Numbered from the stretch's first letter, positions 1 to 6,073 are shown. The stretch is DNA of 7,698 bases from Hungatella sp. UBA3147 (GCA_002365025.1 DEYX01000224.1:1-7698), one strand, 5' to 3'. Notes: generated by a model from the sequence alone, not told the origin. Translations and numbers: made by a program.

Positions 1-307
1 TACTGGAATATCATGATATAATATCAAAATATGAAGGAAAAAGCAAATCATTATTACAAAATCATGCCGGAAGCCAAATGTTCCTCTGCCAAATGCCGGT
101 ATTATCTCTACTGATATAAAAAAGAGGTACTTTTATCACAAGCTTTTAGCAGAATAAAAGTGATATAAGTATAAATATTTACTTTAAGCGAAACCTATGT
201 ACAATGGTAAAATAATAGAAACCGCCAGAAGTTTACAGACTTCATAAGGATTGTTATAATTTTAACCAAGTTATTAAAATATTGAAAAATAAAGGAGGTG
301 ATGCCAT
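1..307. other. Upstream intergenic leader of the YyaL-type gene
   Basis: No convincing gene lies in this AT-rich stretch. It contains a 6-base-arm palindrome (TGATAT-A-ATATCA, 14-26), the octamer GCCAAATG twice (73-80 and 88-95), and an imperfect inverted repeat ACTTTTAT / ATAAAAGT (129-136 and 154-161) with a 17-base loop that is not followed by a clear T run. A 27-codon reading frame (31-114) has no ribosome binding site. The only functional signals I would defend are the promoter at 232-260 and the ribosome binding site just before the gene at 308. Confidence 0.6.
232..260 (+). promoter_or_regulatory. Sigma-A-type promoter of the YyaL-type gene
   Basis: A -35 box TTTACA (232-237) and a perfect -10 box TATAAT (255-260) are separated by exactly 17 bases. 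Transcription would start near 267, giving a leader of about 40 bases before the ATG at 308. The sequence match is direct; function is inferred. Confidence 0.75.
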
Positions 308-310
308 ATG
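291..310 (+). promoter_or_regulatory. Ribosome binding site fixing the original YyaL start at 308
   Basis: AAAGGAGGTG (291-300) is a near-perfect Shine-Dalgarno and lies 7 bases before the ATG at 308-310. It matters because it marks the true start of the interrupted gene, 171 bases upstream of the longest open frame. An ATG at 301 reads into a stop after six codons and is ignored. Confidence 0.85.
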
Positions 311-472
311 TCAAACGTTGATAAAGTACCCAATAGATTAATCAATGAAAAATCCCCCTATTTACTACAGCATGCATATAACCCGGTGAAATGGTTTCCT
401 TGGGGAGAAGAGGCTTTTTCCAAGGCGAAAGCAGAAGATAAGCCCATCTTTTTATCTATTGGGTATAGCTAA
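308..472 (+). pseudogene. yyaL: N-terminal fragment of YyaL/DUF255 protein, ended by in-frame TAA
   Basis: Reading from the ATG at 308, which has an excellent ribosome binding site, gives 54 residues that match the conserved start of the YyaL (DUF255, thioredoxin-like) family: NRLINEKSPYLLQHAYNP, then VKWFPWGEEAF and KPIFLSIGYS. In the family the next residues are TCHWCHVM, the redox motif. Here a TAA at 470-472 stops translation right after GYS. The same reading frame resumes seven codons later with TCHWCHVM and stays open to 2371, so this piece and the following CDS are one gene split by an in-frame stop. Alone, the 54-residue peptide lacks the CxxC and most of the thioredoxin fold and would probably be non-functional. 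The call as a broken 5' end is firm from the sequence; whether the product is rescued is unknown. Confidence 0.85.
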
Positions 473-490
473 CTACGGTTGAATATGTGC
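470..490 (+). other. 21-base stop-containing in-frame insert before the CxxC motif
   Basis: Seven extra codons (stop, L, R, L, N, M, C) sit between the conserved GYS and TCHWCH segments of the YyaL gene. Removing exactly these 21 bases restores the canonical family sequence GYSTCHWCHVM. The 5' end of the insert can form a short stem, TAAC/GTTG, closed by a C(TACG)G loop (470-481), which as RNA is a UNCG-type tetraloop lying over the stop codon. No flanking target duplication or tandem copy is evident; only a loose likeness exists between TATAGC before it and TATGTGC at its end. The limits are inferred from remembered family conservation, so they may shift by a codon. Confidence 0.7.
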
Positions 491-2371
491 ACTTGTCACT
501 GGTGTCATGTCATGGCTCATGAGTCTTTTGAAGACCAGGAGGCGGCGGAGGTTCTTAACAAGTTTTATGTGGCAATAAAGGTGGACAGGGAAGAGCGGCC
601 GGATATTGATTCCGTGTATATGTCAGTCTGCCAGGCTCTCACCGGTTCCGGAGGGTGGCCATTAACGATCATTATGACACCGGATCAAAAGCCTTTTTAC
701 GCCGGGACCTATCTGCCTAAATTTTCAAGATGGGGATCTGCCGGTCTTCTGGATGTTTTAACCTCTATCCGGAAGCTTTGGGAAAATGATAAATATAAGC
801 TTCTGGAAGCGGGAGATGAGATAACCGGATATTTAAACAAGGAAGAGACAGCTGTTAATAATGAGGGCAGGGAACCGGATAAAAACTTATTTCTATCAGC
901 TTCAAGCCTGTTAAAAAGGTCTTTTGATAAGAAATGGGGAGGCTTTGGTAGGGCACCTAAATTTCCCATGCCACATAATCTGCTTTTCCTTTTAAGGCAT
1001 TACTTTTATGAAAAAGATAAAGATGCTCTTCTTGCTGCGGAAACGACCCTTAAGCAGATGTACCGGGGCGGAATATACGACCACATCGGAGGCGGTTTTT
1101 CCCGTTATTCCACAGATGAAAAATGGCTGGTGCCCCATTTTGAAAAAATGCTGTACGACAATGCGCTTTTGCTGTATGCCTACACGGAAGCCTTTGCCAT
1201 GACAGGAGACAGTCTTTACGCCAGGGTATCCCGGGGAATTCTTCGTTATGTAAGGGATGTGCTGACTGATGAGCAGGGCGGGTTTTACTGCGGTCAGGAC
1301 GCTGACAGCGAAGGGGTGGAAGGAAAGTTTTATACGTTTCAGAAGGAAGAGATCGAACAGATTCTTAACGGCGATGCAGATGAATTCTGCGAATGGTTTG
1401 GAATTTCAGAACAAGGTAACTTTGAGGGAAAGAATATTCCAAATCTTATAGAAAATGATAATTACGGCTCTAACAGTGATAAATTAGGGGATCTGTGTAA
1501 AAAGCTTTATGATTACCGGATCACAAGGACATCCCTTCATACGGATGATAAGATATTGACTTCCTGGAACGGACTTATGATTGGGGCACTTGCAAAATCA
1601 TATGAAGTACTGGGAGATGCCTGGTGCCTTGATGCGGCAAAGAATGCTCAGGCGTTTATAGAGAAGAATCTGACTTCTGAACAGGGAAGGCTCTTTATCC
1701 GCTACCGGGAGGGGCAGGCAGTTCACGATGGACAGCTTGACGATTACGCGTTTTATGCCTTTGGCCTGCTGGAGTTATATGAGGCTTCCTTTGATATCAA
1801 ATATCTTCATATTGCCGCTGAAATATCTGATAAGATGCTTAAACTGTTTTATGATGAAGTTCAGGGAGGGTTTTATATGTATGCGCATGACAGGGATAAA
1901 CTGATAAGCCGTCCCAAGGAGCTTTACGATGGTGCGCTTCCTTCAGGAAATTCCGTTGCCGCATATGTAATAAGCAGGCTCTATCACCTGACCGGGGAAA
2001 TCAAATGGCAGAACGTTTTGGAAAAGCAGGTATCTTACCTGACGCAAGAGGTGGAAAAAAGCCCTGCAAACTACTGCTTTTCTCTGCTTGCATTTCAAAG
2101 CATCCTTTATCCATCTACGGAAATTGTTTGTGTTTCCGCTGATGATTCTATATTAACAGAGCTTCATAGCTTACAAAGAAGCCCGAAGCCTGATATCAGC
2201 GTGATCTTAAAAACTCCTCTGAACAAGGAAGCCCTGTCAGAGGCAGCACCGTTCACGGCAGATTATCCCGTTCCTTCTGAAGGTGGCAAATATTATGTCT
2301 GCCGCAATGGGGCGTGCATGAAGCCTGTAGATGGCATGGATGATTTAAAAGGAGTGTTGGAATCCCTGTAG
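479..2371 (+). CDS. yyaL: YyaL-type thioredoxin-domain protein (DUF255), 3' portion of interrupted gene
   Basis: This is the main body of a YyaL/DUF255 protein (relative of SPATA20), an N-terminal thioredoxin-like domain followed by an alpha-helical barrel of the N-acylglucosamine epimerase/glycosidase type. The catalytic-type motif TCHWCH (nt 491-508) is followed by KVDREERPDIDSVYM and GGWPL-type signatures of the thioredoxin part. The barrel carries GGIYDHIGGGFSRYSTD, VPHFEKMLYDNA, CGQDADSEG, KILTSWNGLM and DGALPSGNS, all typical of the family. With the 308 start the gene spans 688 codons, normal for the family. The open frame itself begins only at TTG 479 or ATG 485, neither with a recognisable Shine-Dalgarno, so these are not credible primary starts; re-initiation after the TAA at 470 is possible. 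The absence of any further stop or frameshift suggests the lesion is recent or the frame is still selected. The biochemical role of the family is poorly defined. Confidence 0.85.
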   Translation: MNMCTCHWCHVMAHESFEDQEAAEVLNKFYVAIKVDREERPDIDSVYMSVCQALTGSGGWPLTIIMTPDQKPFYAGTYLPKFSRWGSAGLLDVLTSIRKLWENDKYKLLEAGDEITGYLNKEETAVNNEGREPDKNLFLSASSLLKRSFDKKWGGFGRAPKFPMPHNLLFLLRHYFYEKDKDALLAAETTLKQMYRGGIYDHIGGGFSRYSTDEKWLVPHFEKMLYDNALLLYAYTEAFAMTGDSLYARVSRGILRYVRDVLTDEQGGFYCGQDADSEGVEGKFYTFQKEEIEQILNGDADEFCEWFGISEQGNFEGKNIPNLIENDNYGSNSDKLGDLCKKLYDYRITRTSLHTDDKILTSWNGLMIGALAKSYEVLGDAWCLDAAKNAQAFIEKNLTSEQGRLFIRYREGQAVHDGQLDDYAFYAFGLLELYEASFDIKYLHIAAEISDKMLKLFYDEVQGGFYMYAHDRDKLISRPKELYDGALPSGNSVAAYVISRLYHLTGEIKWQNVLEKQVSYLTQEVEKSPANYCFSLLAFQSILYPSTEIVCVSADDSILTELHSLQRSPKPDISVILKTPLNKEALSEAAPFTADYPVPSEGGKYYVCRNGACMKPVDGMDDLKGVLESL

Positions 2372-2433
2372 CCTGTATATGGGCTGCAATTAATTGCAAT
2401 GGCAGCTTTATATTAAAATAGCGTTTTAGGCAG

Positions 2434-2479
2434 AAAATGAGCTTTGAAAATGGATTAAATCCAATCAAAGCTCATTTTT
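2434..2479 (+). terminator. Rho-independent terminator after the YyaL gene
   Basis: A 14-base perfect stem (2434-2447 with 2465-2478) continues, after a small bulge, into an inner stem TGGAT/ATCCA with loop TAA. The right arm ends in TTTTT (2475-2479). Because the left arm begins with AAAA, it could also work in the opposite direction. It lies 62 bases past the YyaL stop codon. Confidence 0.85.
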
Positions 2480-2505
2480 GCATACTATTTTAAGTGATAC
2501 TATTT

Positions 2506-2536
2506 TTGACAGCCCCTTTGTCTTATACCCTATATT
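2506..2536 (+). promoter_or_regulatory. Probable promoter of the choloylglycine hydrolase-family gene
   Basis: A perfect -35 box TTGACA (2506-2511) precedes TATATT (2531-2536) with a 19-base spacer, longer than ideal. TTATAC at 2524 is too close. The consensus -35 box lies between the upstream terminator and the gene at 2604, supporting independent transcription. The exact -10 is uncertain. Confidence 0.5.
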
Positions 2537-2603
2537 ACATACATAAAAACCACAGGCCCCCATATAAATAAGTAAGCAATTTACAATAAGGGAGGTAGTT
2601 TGT

Positions 2604-3569
2604 ATGTGCACGGCATTTACCTTAGGAACCCTGCAAGGGGAAACCTTTTTTGGAAGGAATATGGATTTTTCTTATGATATTAAGCCTCATCTTTACATAA
2701 TTCCTAAGAATTATGAATGGGATAATTCATTAAATATGGATAAAATCCAGGATATTTACTGTTTTATCGGCATTGGGCAGGAACTGGATGGGGACCTGGG
2801 GTTTTTTGATGGGGTCAATGAGATGGGATTTGCTGCTGCAGCACTTTATTTTGCAGGCTATGCCCAATATGATACCATTAAGAATTTAAGGCACAGGAAA
2901 CAAATCCCATCCATTGATTTCCTTCATTATATTTTAGGAAGATGTGCAGATGTCGATGATTTACGGCAATTACTTAAGAATCTCTCAATCGTAGGCGTTG
3001 AGGATCCGGTGACACAGACTGTGGCCCCATTGCACTGGATGGCGGTAGACCGCAGCGGGGAATGTGTTGTCATAGAACAGACGGAAAGAGGGATGGAGGT
3101 AATGTCAAATTCCATTGGCGTTATGACAAACAGTCCCGATTATCAGTGGCATAAGACGAACCTGAGAAATTATATGGAGGCTTCTCCCTATCAGTCCGAG
3201 GAGGATACCTGGGGGAATGTCCGGCTGATTCCGTTTGGACAGGCGGGAGGTACCCAGACTCTGCCGGGAGGGTATACCTCCCCGGAACGCTTTGTCAGGA
3301 CCGCTTATTTAAAATCATTTATTCCGATACCTCAAAGCCGTATGGAAGCGGTAGTTTCATGCTTTCATGTCATGGAGAGTGTTACCATTCCGAAAGGGGC
3401 AGTCGTAACAAGCCGGAATTCTTATGATTACACCAAATATACGGCCTTTATCAATACAGCTACATGTGAATATTTTTTTAAGACTTATGACAATATACAG
3501 GTAAGAATGGCAAGTCTTTTTGAGAATTGCGCCCAATCCCCGGAGCTTGTGAATCTGGGGGGATTATAA
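2604..3569 (+). CDS. Penicillin V acylase / bile salt hydrolase-family Ntn hydrolase
   Basis: A 321-residue linear amide C-N hydrolase of the choloylglycine hydrolase family, close to the usual 315-340 residues. The start MCTAF exposes Cys2 as the N-terminal nucleophile once Met is removed. Other expected active-site residues are visible: R18 and D21 in GRNMDF, N176 in VMTNSPDYQWH, and R229 in TSPERFVRT, which match the family positions (Cys1, Arg17, Asp20, Asn175, Arg228 after processing). At the position that is usually Asn in bile salt hydrolases (LNFPGYA) this protein has Tyr82 (LYFAGYA), the residue reported in penicillin V acylases, so PVA-like specificity is more likely than bile salt hydrolysis. 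There is no signal peptide, so it should be cytoplasmic. The ribosome binding site GGGAGGT (2590-2596) is 7 bases before ATG. The gene stands alone between two terminators. Family assignment is firm; the substrate is inferred. Confidence 0.93.
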   Translation: MCTAFTLGTLQGETFFGRNMDFSYDIKPHLYIIPKNYEWDNSLNMDKIQDIYCFIGIGQELDGDLGFFDGVNEMGFAAAALYFAGYAQYDTIKNLRHRKQIPSIDFLHYILGRCADVDDLRQLLKNLSIVGVEDPVTQTVAPLHWMAVDRSGECVVIEQTERGMEVMSNSIGVMTNSPDYQWHKTNLRNYMEASPYQSEEDTWGNVRLIPFGQAGGTQTLPGGYTSPERFVRTAYLKSFIPIPQSRMEAVVSCFHVMESVTIPKGAVVTSRNSYDYTKYTAFINTATCEYFFKTYDNIQVRMASLFENCAQSPELVNLGGL

Positions 3570-3646
3570 GAGCAAGCCGGGACGGCGGCCTCACTGTTAT
3601 AAATCCATATGAAACAAATTCTAAGTAAAATAGCATGACCAAATAA

Positions 3647-3696
3647 AAAAGCGTATTACATGGCTGATCCTGAAACCAGTCATGCAATACGCTTTT
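3647..3696 (+). terminator. Rho-independent terminator after the Ntn hydrolase gene
   Basis: A long hairpin: AAAAGCGTATTACATGGCTG (3647-3666) pairs with 3677-3696 over 20 positions with one A-C mismatch and one G-U pair, loop of 10 bases. The descending arm ends GCTTTT. The A-rich left side means it could act in both directions. Confidence 0.8.
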
Positions 3697-3905
3697 CAAA
3701 AAGTTCTTTCAAAAAGGGAGGAGAGCTGATAATAAATTACCAGCTCGAGTATTATGAAAAAAATCTTATAAGCAATTTGTATTTTATGTTTTAAGTATAT
3801 CCAAGAAACATGAAGAAATCATGTTGTTTGTGTAAAAGGTTTTTGAATGAAATTTAAACAAAGTATGAACGATAGGATATATATAGGACTGTATTCAAAT
3901 GGGAC

Positions 3906-3934
3906 TATACAAATATAGGAGTATTTGATAAAAT
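3906..3934 (+). promoter_or_regulatory. Possible promoter of the cyclophilin-GNAT operon
   Basis: TATACA (3906-3911; four of six -35 consensus bases) and TAAAAT (3929-3934) are 17 bases apart, giving a start near 3941 and a leader of about 85 bases. The -35 box is weak and other AT-rich hexamers are nearby, so the call is tentative. Confidence 0.4.
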
Positions 3935-3943
3935 ATAGCCATA

Positions 3944-4004
3944 TGCGGAATCTGACGCAATAAATACCTTATTGGTATACCTTTATGCCCAAAGAACATG
4001 GGCA
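3944..4004 (+). other. Three tandem small stem-loops in the cyclophilin leader
   Basis: Three short inverted repeats follow one another: TGCG/CGCA (3944-3959), ATACC/GGTAT (3964-3978) and TGCCCA/TGGGCA (3986-4004). Each has a stem of 4-6 pairs and a loop of 5-8 bases. They lie between the predicted transcription start and the ribosome binding site at 4014. I recognise no riboswitch family here. Confidence 0.4.
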
Positions 4005-4026
4005 GGAAAGCAGAAAGGGAGAAAAC

Positions 4027-4545
4027 ATGAAAAATCCGGTTATTACGATTACAATGGATAACGGTGATGTGATGAAAGCAGAGCTTTATCCGGAGATTGC
4101 ACCAAACACAGTAAATAATTTTATCAGTTTAATTAAAAAAGGTTACTATGACGGACTGATCTTCCACAGAGTTATCAATGGGTTCATGATTCAGGGAGGA
4201 TGTCCGGAAGGAAGCGGAATGGGAGGCCCGGGCTATTCCATTAAAGGAGAGTTCAGCCAGAACGGCGTGGCCAATGCATTTAAGCATTCAGAGGGAGTGC
4301 TTTCCATGGCAAGAGCCATGAACCCCAATTCTGCCGGCTCTCAGTTTTTCATTATGCACAAGGCTTCTCCCCATTTGGATGGTTCCTATGCTGCATTCGG
4401 TAAGATCACGGAAGGCATGGATATTGTGAACAAAATTGCTGATGTGAAGACCGATTACAATGACCGCCCCATGAAAGAGCAGAAGATCCAGTCCATGACA
4501 GTGGAAACCTTTGGGGAAGAATATCCGGAACCGGAGACCTGCTAA
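4027..4545 (+). CDS. ppiB: Cyclophilin-type peptidyl-prolyl cis-trans isomerase
   Basis: A 172-residue cyclophilin that catalyses cis-trans isomerisation of X-Pro bonds during protein folding. Signature elements appear in order: FHRVI (46-50, with the catalytic Arg48), the MIQGG segment (54-58), MARA (94-97), SQFFI (105-109), and HLDGSYAAFGKI (116-127), where His replaces the Trp of human cyclophilin A, as in many bacterial forms. There is no signal peptide or membrane segment, so it should act in the cytoplasm, as PpiB does. I place the start at ATG 4027 because AAAGGGAG (4014-4021) lies 5 bases upstream and MKNPVITI begins the first beta strand; an in-frame ATG at 3985 has no ribosome binding site and would add 14 atypical residues. 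The stop is 4 bases before the next gene, suggesting co-transcription and coupled translation. Family very sure; symbol by likeness. Confidence 0.93.
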   Translation: MKNPVITITMDNGDVMKAELYPEIAPNTVNNFISLIKKGYYDGLIFHRVINGFMIQGGCPEGSGMGGPGYSIKGEFSQNGVANAFKHSEGVLSMARAMNPNSAGSQFFIMHKASPHLDGSYAAFGKITEGMDIVNKIADVKTDYNDRPMKEQKIQSMTVETFGEEYPEPETC

Positions 4546-4549
4546 GGCA

Positions 4550-5299
4550 ATGATCTGGGATCGGGATATTATAGTAGAAGGAAAGATTTTCCAGGTTACC
4601 ATATCCGATGATCATGAAGCCCTGCGTTCTGCTTTTGCGGAAGGCAGGGCTGTTGTTGGTTTATGGGACCGGGAACGAACGGTTCAGAACCTTGCCCCTG
4701 CCTCCTATGTTGTAGAGGATCTTGATGACATTGATGATGCATTTTTAGAGCGGGTCATCAGGAGAAAAGAGGGACTTCCGTGGAATATTGTCAAAACCCG
4801 GCGCCTGACAATCCGGGAATTTGTTCCTCAGGACTATGCCACTATACCAGATGAGCCTGAGGCTGGGAAGTCGGGCTTCCTGTTTTCAACGAAAGAAACC
4901 CTGAAGGATTACATCAGTCATCAATACGGATTTTATGAGTACGGTATTTGGGCCGTAGTTGACCATGACAAAGGAAAGCTTGTGGGAAAGGCGGGGATAT
5001 CCAACTTAGAGATCACCGGGCAGGAGGAGTTTTTAGATGTAATAAAAAAGAATGATACCCCAGTGGAACTGGGATATCACATTTTTTCCCCATACAGGCA
5101 GCAGGGATATGGAAAGGAAGCCTGTAAGGCCATTCTTTCCTACACAGCCCTGGCTGTTTCAGAGAAGATTTATGCAAGGATCGACGAACGGAACTCAGCG
5201 TCAATAAAGCTGGCAGAGGATCTTGGGTTCCGTCTTATTGCCCGAACACATAGCGGATCAGTTCCGCGGCTGTGTCTGTATGAGTGGAATTGCTCATGA
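4550..5299 (+). CDS. Two-domain GNAT-family N-acetyltransferase
   Basis: A 249-residue protein whose second half (about 84-249) is a GNAT acetyltransferase of the RimJ/RimL-like group, transferring acetyl from acetyl-CoA to an amine. The acetyl-CoA pyrophosphate loop is visible as RQQGYG (183-188), followed by the ERNSASIKLAEDLGF segment (213-227) typical of the family. Residues 1-80 form an extra N-terminal domain (AVVGLWDRE, then DAFLERVIRRKEGLPW), which I recall as common ahead of GNAT domains in Lachnospiraceae; its role is unknown. I chose ATG 4550, 4 bases after the cyclophilin stop. Its own ribosome binding site is poor (GGAG at 4533-4536 is 13 bases away), so translational coupling is likely. 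A TTG start at 4511 would overlap the cyclophilin by 35 bases and is less credible. Its 3' end overlaps the convergent gene on the other strand. Substrate unknown. Confidence 0.88.
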   Translation: MIWDRDIIVEGKIFQVTISDDHEALRSAFAEGRAVVGLWDRERTVQNLAPASYVVEDLDDIDDAFLERVIRRKEGLPWNIVKTRRLTIREFVPQDYATIPDEPEAGKSGFLFSTKETLKDYISHQYGFYEYGIWAVVDHDKGKLVGKAGISNLEITGQEEFLDVIKKNDTPVELGYHIFSPYRQQGYGKEACKAILSYTALAVSEKIYARIDERNSASIKLAEDLGFRLIARTHSGSVPRLCLYEWNCS

Positions 5300-5936
5300 C
5301 GGTAAGAATCGGCTCATCAATGAGAAGGCCGGTTTTATCGCAGAAATCCGTGCTGCCGATGAGAAGACCGCAGGCCGTGTTCTCGCCGGTTTCCTGATTG
5401 GTTACAAAATAGAGGTGCTCCTTTAACTTGTCGTAAACGTCTGCAGGGAGGATTTCCTTTAAGTCAACAAATCCGCCCATTTCACCGAAGTGGTCTATGG
5501 TTTCCGGATTTCCGATCATAACATCCAGACTCTTACTGGATATCATGGCGGTGATTTTGGCTAGCTGGGCATAGGTAAATTCATTCATAGAAGATTCGTC
5601 AAAGGTCGGGGACATGGAGTAGTCCACCTCGATCTTTGCATCCTCATTAAGATCAATGTACTGACGGAAGCCCTGGTTAAAGTAATCATCAACAGAATCG
5701 GTTTCACCGGCGGGGCTGCTGTTAAAAATAACGCAGGAAAGAGCAGTTTCAAACCGGTTGTTATATATGGCTGAACCGATGGAAGAGATAAAAATCACGG
5801 CCACAACGGCAATGATGATGGGAATCTTGTAATATTCCCAGATGTACCAGAGCCTGTCTTTCACACTCATATTTTTCAGCTTGTCCCGTTCCTCCCGCAT
5901 AGAGTCTTTTAGGGTTTTGTCTTCGTATGGGGTCAT
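5235..5936 (-). CDS. Membrane-anchored extracytoplasmic protein, function unknown
   Basis: A 233-residue protein I cannot name. Residues 1-36 are charged and polar (likely cytoplasmic), residues about 37-58 (IPIIIAVVAVIFISSIGSAI) form one membrane helix, and about 175 residues follow outside the membrane. The outer part has stretches resembling solute-binding-protein folds: DVMIGNPETIDHFGEMGGFVDL, in which a strand and helix with a small polar loop may line a cleft, and the ending TAAELIRYVFG. No lipobox or LPXTG is present, so it is held by the single helix. It starts at ATG 5936 with AGAGGCG (minus strand, about 5946-5952) upstream, and has its own extended -10 promoter. It diverges from the YesL-like gene, so a shared envelope role is possible. 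Its last 21 codons overlap the GNAT gene in antisense. Topology is well supported; function is not. Confidence 0.82.
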   Translation of the reverse strand: MTPYEDKTLKDSMREERDKLKNMSVKDRLWYIWEYYKIPIIIAVVAVIFISSIGSAIYNNRFETALSCVIFNSSPAGETDSVDDYFNQGFRQYIDLNEDAKIEVDYSMSPTFDESSMNEFTYAQLAKITAMISSKSLDVMIGNPETIDHFGEMGGFVDLKEILPADVYDKLKEHLYFVTNQETGENTACGLLIGSTDFCDKTGLLIDEPILTVMSNSTHTDTAAELIRYVFGQ

Positions 5937-5976
5937 GTTTTACGCCTCTTTCTTTATTATTAAAGGTACTTTTTTG

Positions 5977-5985
5977 ATTATAACA
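5977..5985 (-). promoter_or_regulatory. Extended -10 promoter of the membrane-anchored protein gene
   Basis: On the minus strand TGTTATAAT (5985 to 5977) is a perfect -10 box with the TGn extension. The -35 region is weak (only AT-rich), as is common for extended -10 promoters. The start would be near 5970, about 34 bases before the ATG at 5936. Confidence 0.65.
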
Positions 5986-6044
5986 CACAACCATGGATTT
6001 TCATTAAAATAAAAATAAAATTTTGGTGAAATAAGAAAGAATGT

Positions 6045-6073
6045 TTGCTTTTTAAGGGCAAATCCTATATAAT
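6045..6073 (+). promoter_or_regulatory. Sigma-A-type promoter of the YesL-family gene
   Basis: TTGCTT (6045-6050) and a perfect TATAAT (6068-6073) are separated by 17 bases, preceded by a run of A/T tracts that could serve as an UP element. Transcription would begin near 6080, leaving a leader of about 29 bases with AAAGGGGAAG as ribosome binding site before ATG 6109. Confidence 0.75.

Larger units (their letters stand above)
3697..4026. other. Intergenic region between hydrolase terminator and cyclophilin
   Basis: This stretch has no complete gene. In order it holds: the second copy of a 10-base direct repeat TTTCAAAAAG (3694-3703 and 3707-3716); a strong Shine-Dalgarno-like GGGAGGAG (3716-3723); a 6-base inverted repeat GAGCTG/CAGCTC (3723-3728, 3741-3746); a 21-codon open stretch lacking a normal start (3729-3794); a small hairpin AACATGA/TCATGTT (3807-3825); a near-duplicate GGACT...CAAAT pair (3886-3900 and 3902-3914); and a promoter plus structured leader for the cyclophilin gene. 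Confidence 0.6.

Noticed and set aside
31..114. 27-codon frame containing an AKC-SS-AKC repeat (MKEKANHYYK...)
   Set aside because: No ribosome binding site or promoter in position; the duplicated GCCAAATG explains the repeat. Too short to support as a gene.
466..478. The string GCTAACTACG also occurs in the conserved 515-530 region of 16S rRNA
   Set aside because: The match is only about 10 bases and the flanks diverge immediately; treated as coincidence, not an rRNA fragment.
479..487. TTG 479 / ATG 485 as the true start of the YyaL gene
   Set aside because: No Shine-Dalgarno before either, and 54 conserved family residues with a perfect ribosome binding site lie upstream in the same frame.
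709..969. Antisense open frame within the YyaL gene, and similar antisense frames at 2927-3115, 4288-4602 and 6969-7205
   Set aside because: Each is fully covered by a real gene or its upstream region on the other strand, with no family signature; they are shadows.
2386..2397. Palindrome GCAATTAATTGC
   Set aside because: Short, AT-rich and isolated between a stop codon and a terminator; no reason to call it an operator.
2253..2468. Minus-strand frame running through the YyaL terminator
   Set aside because: It contains the terminator hairpin and overlaps the conserved end of a clear gene; no recognisable protein.
3694..3716. Direct repeat TTTCAAAAAG twice, 13 bases apart
   Set aside because: Only two low-complexity copies; not an array and not a target duplication around any element.
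5223..5426. Plus-strand frame continuing past the GNAT stop
   Set aside because: It is the complement of the anchored membrane protein gene and lacks family features.
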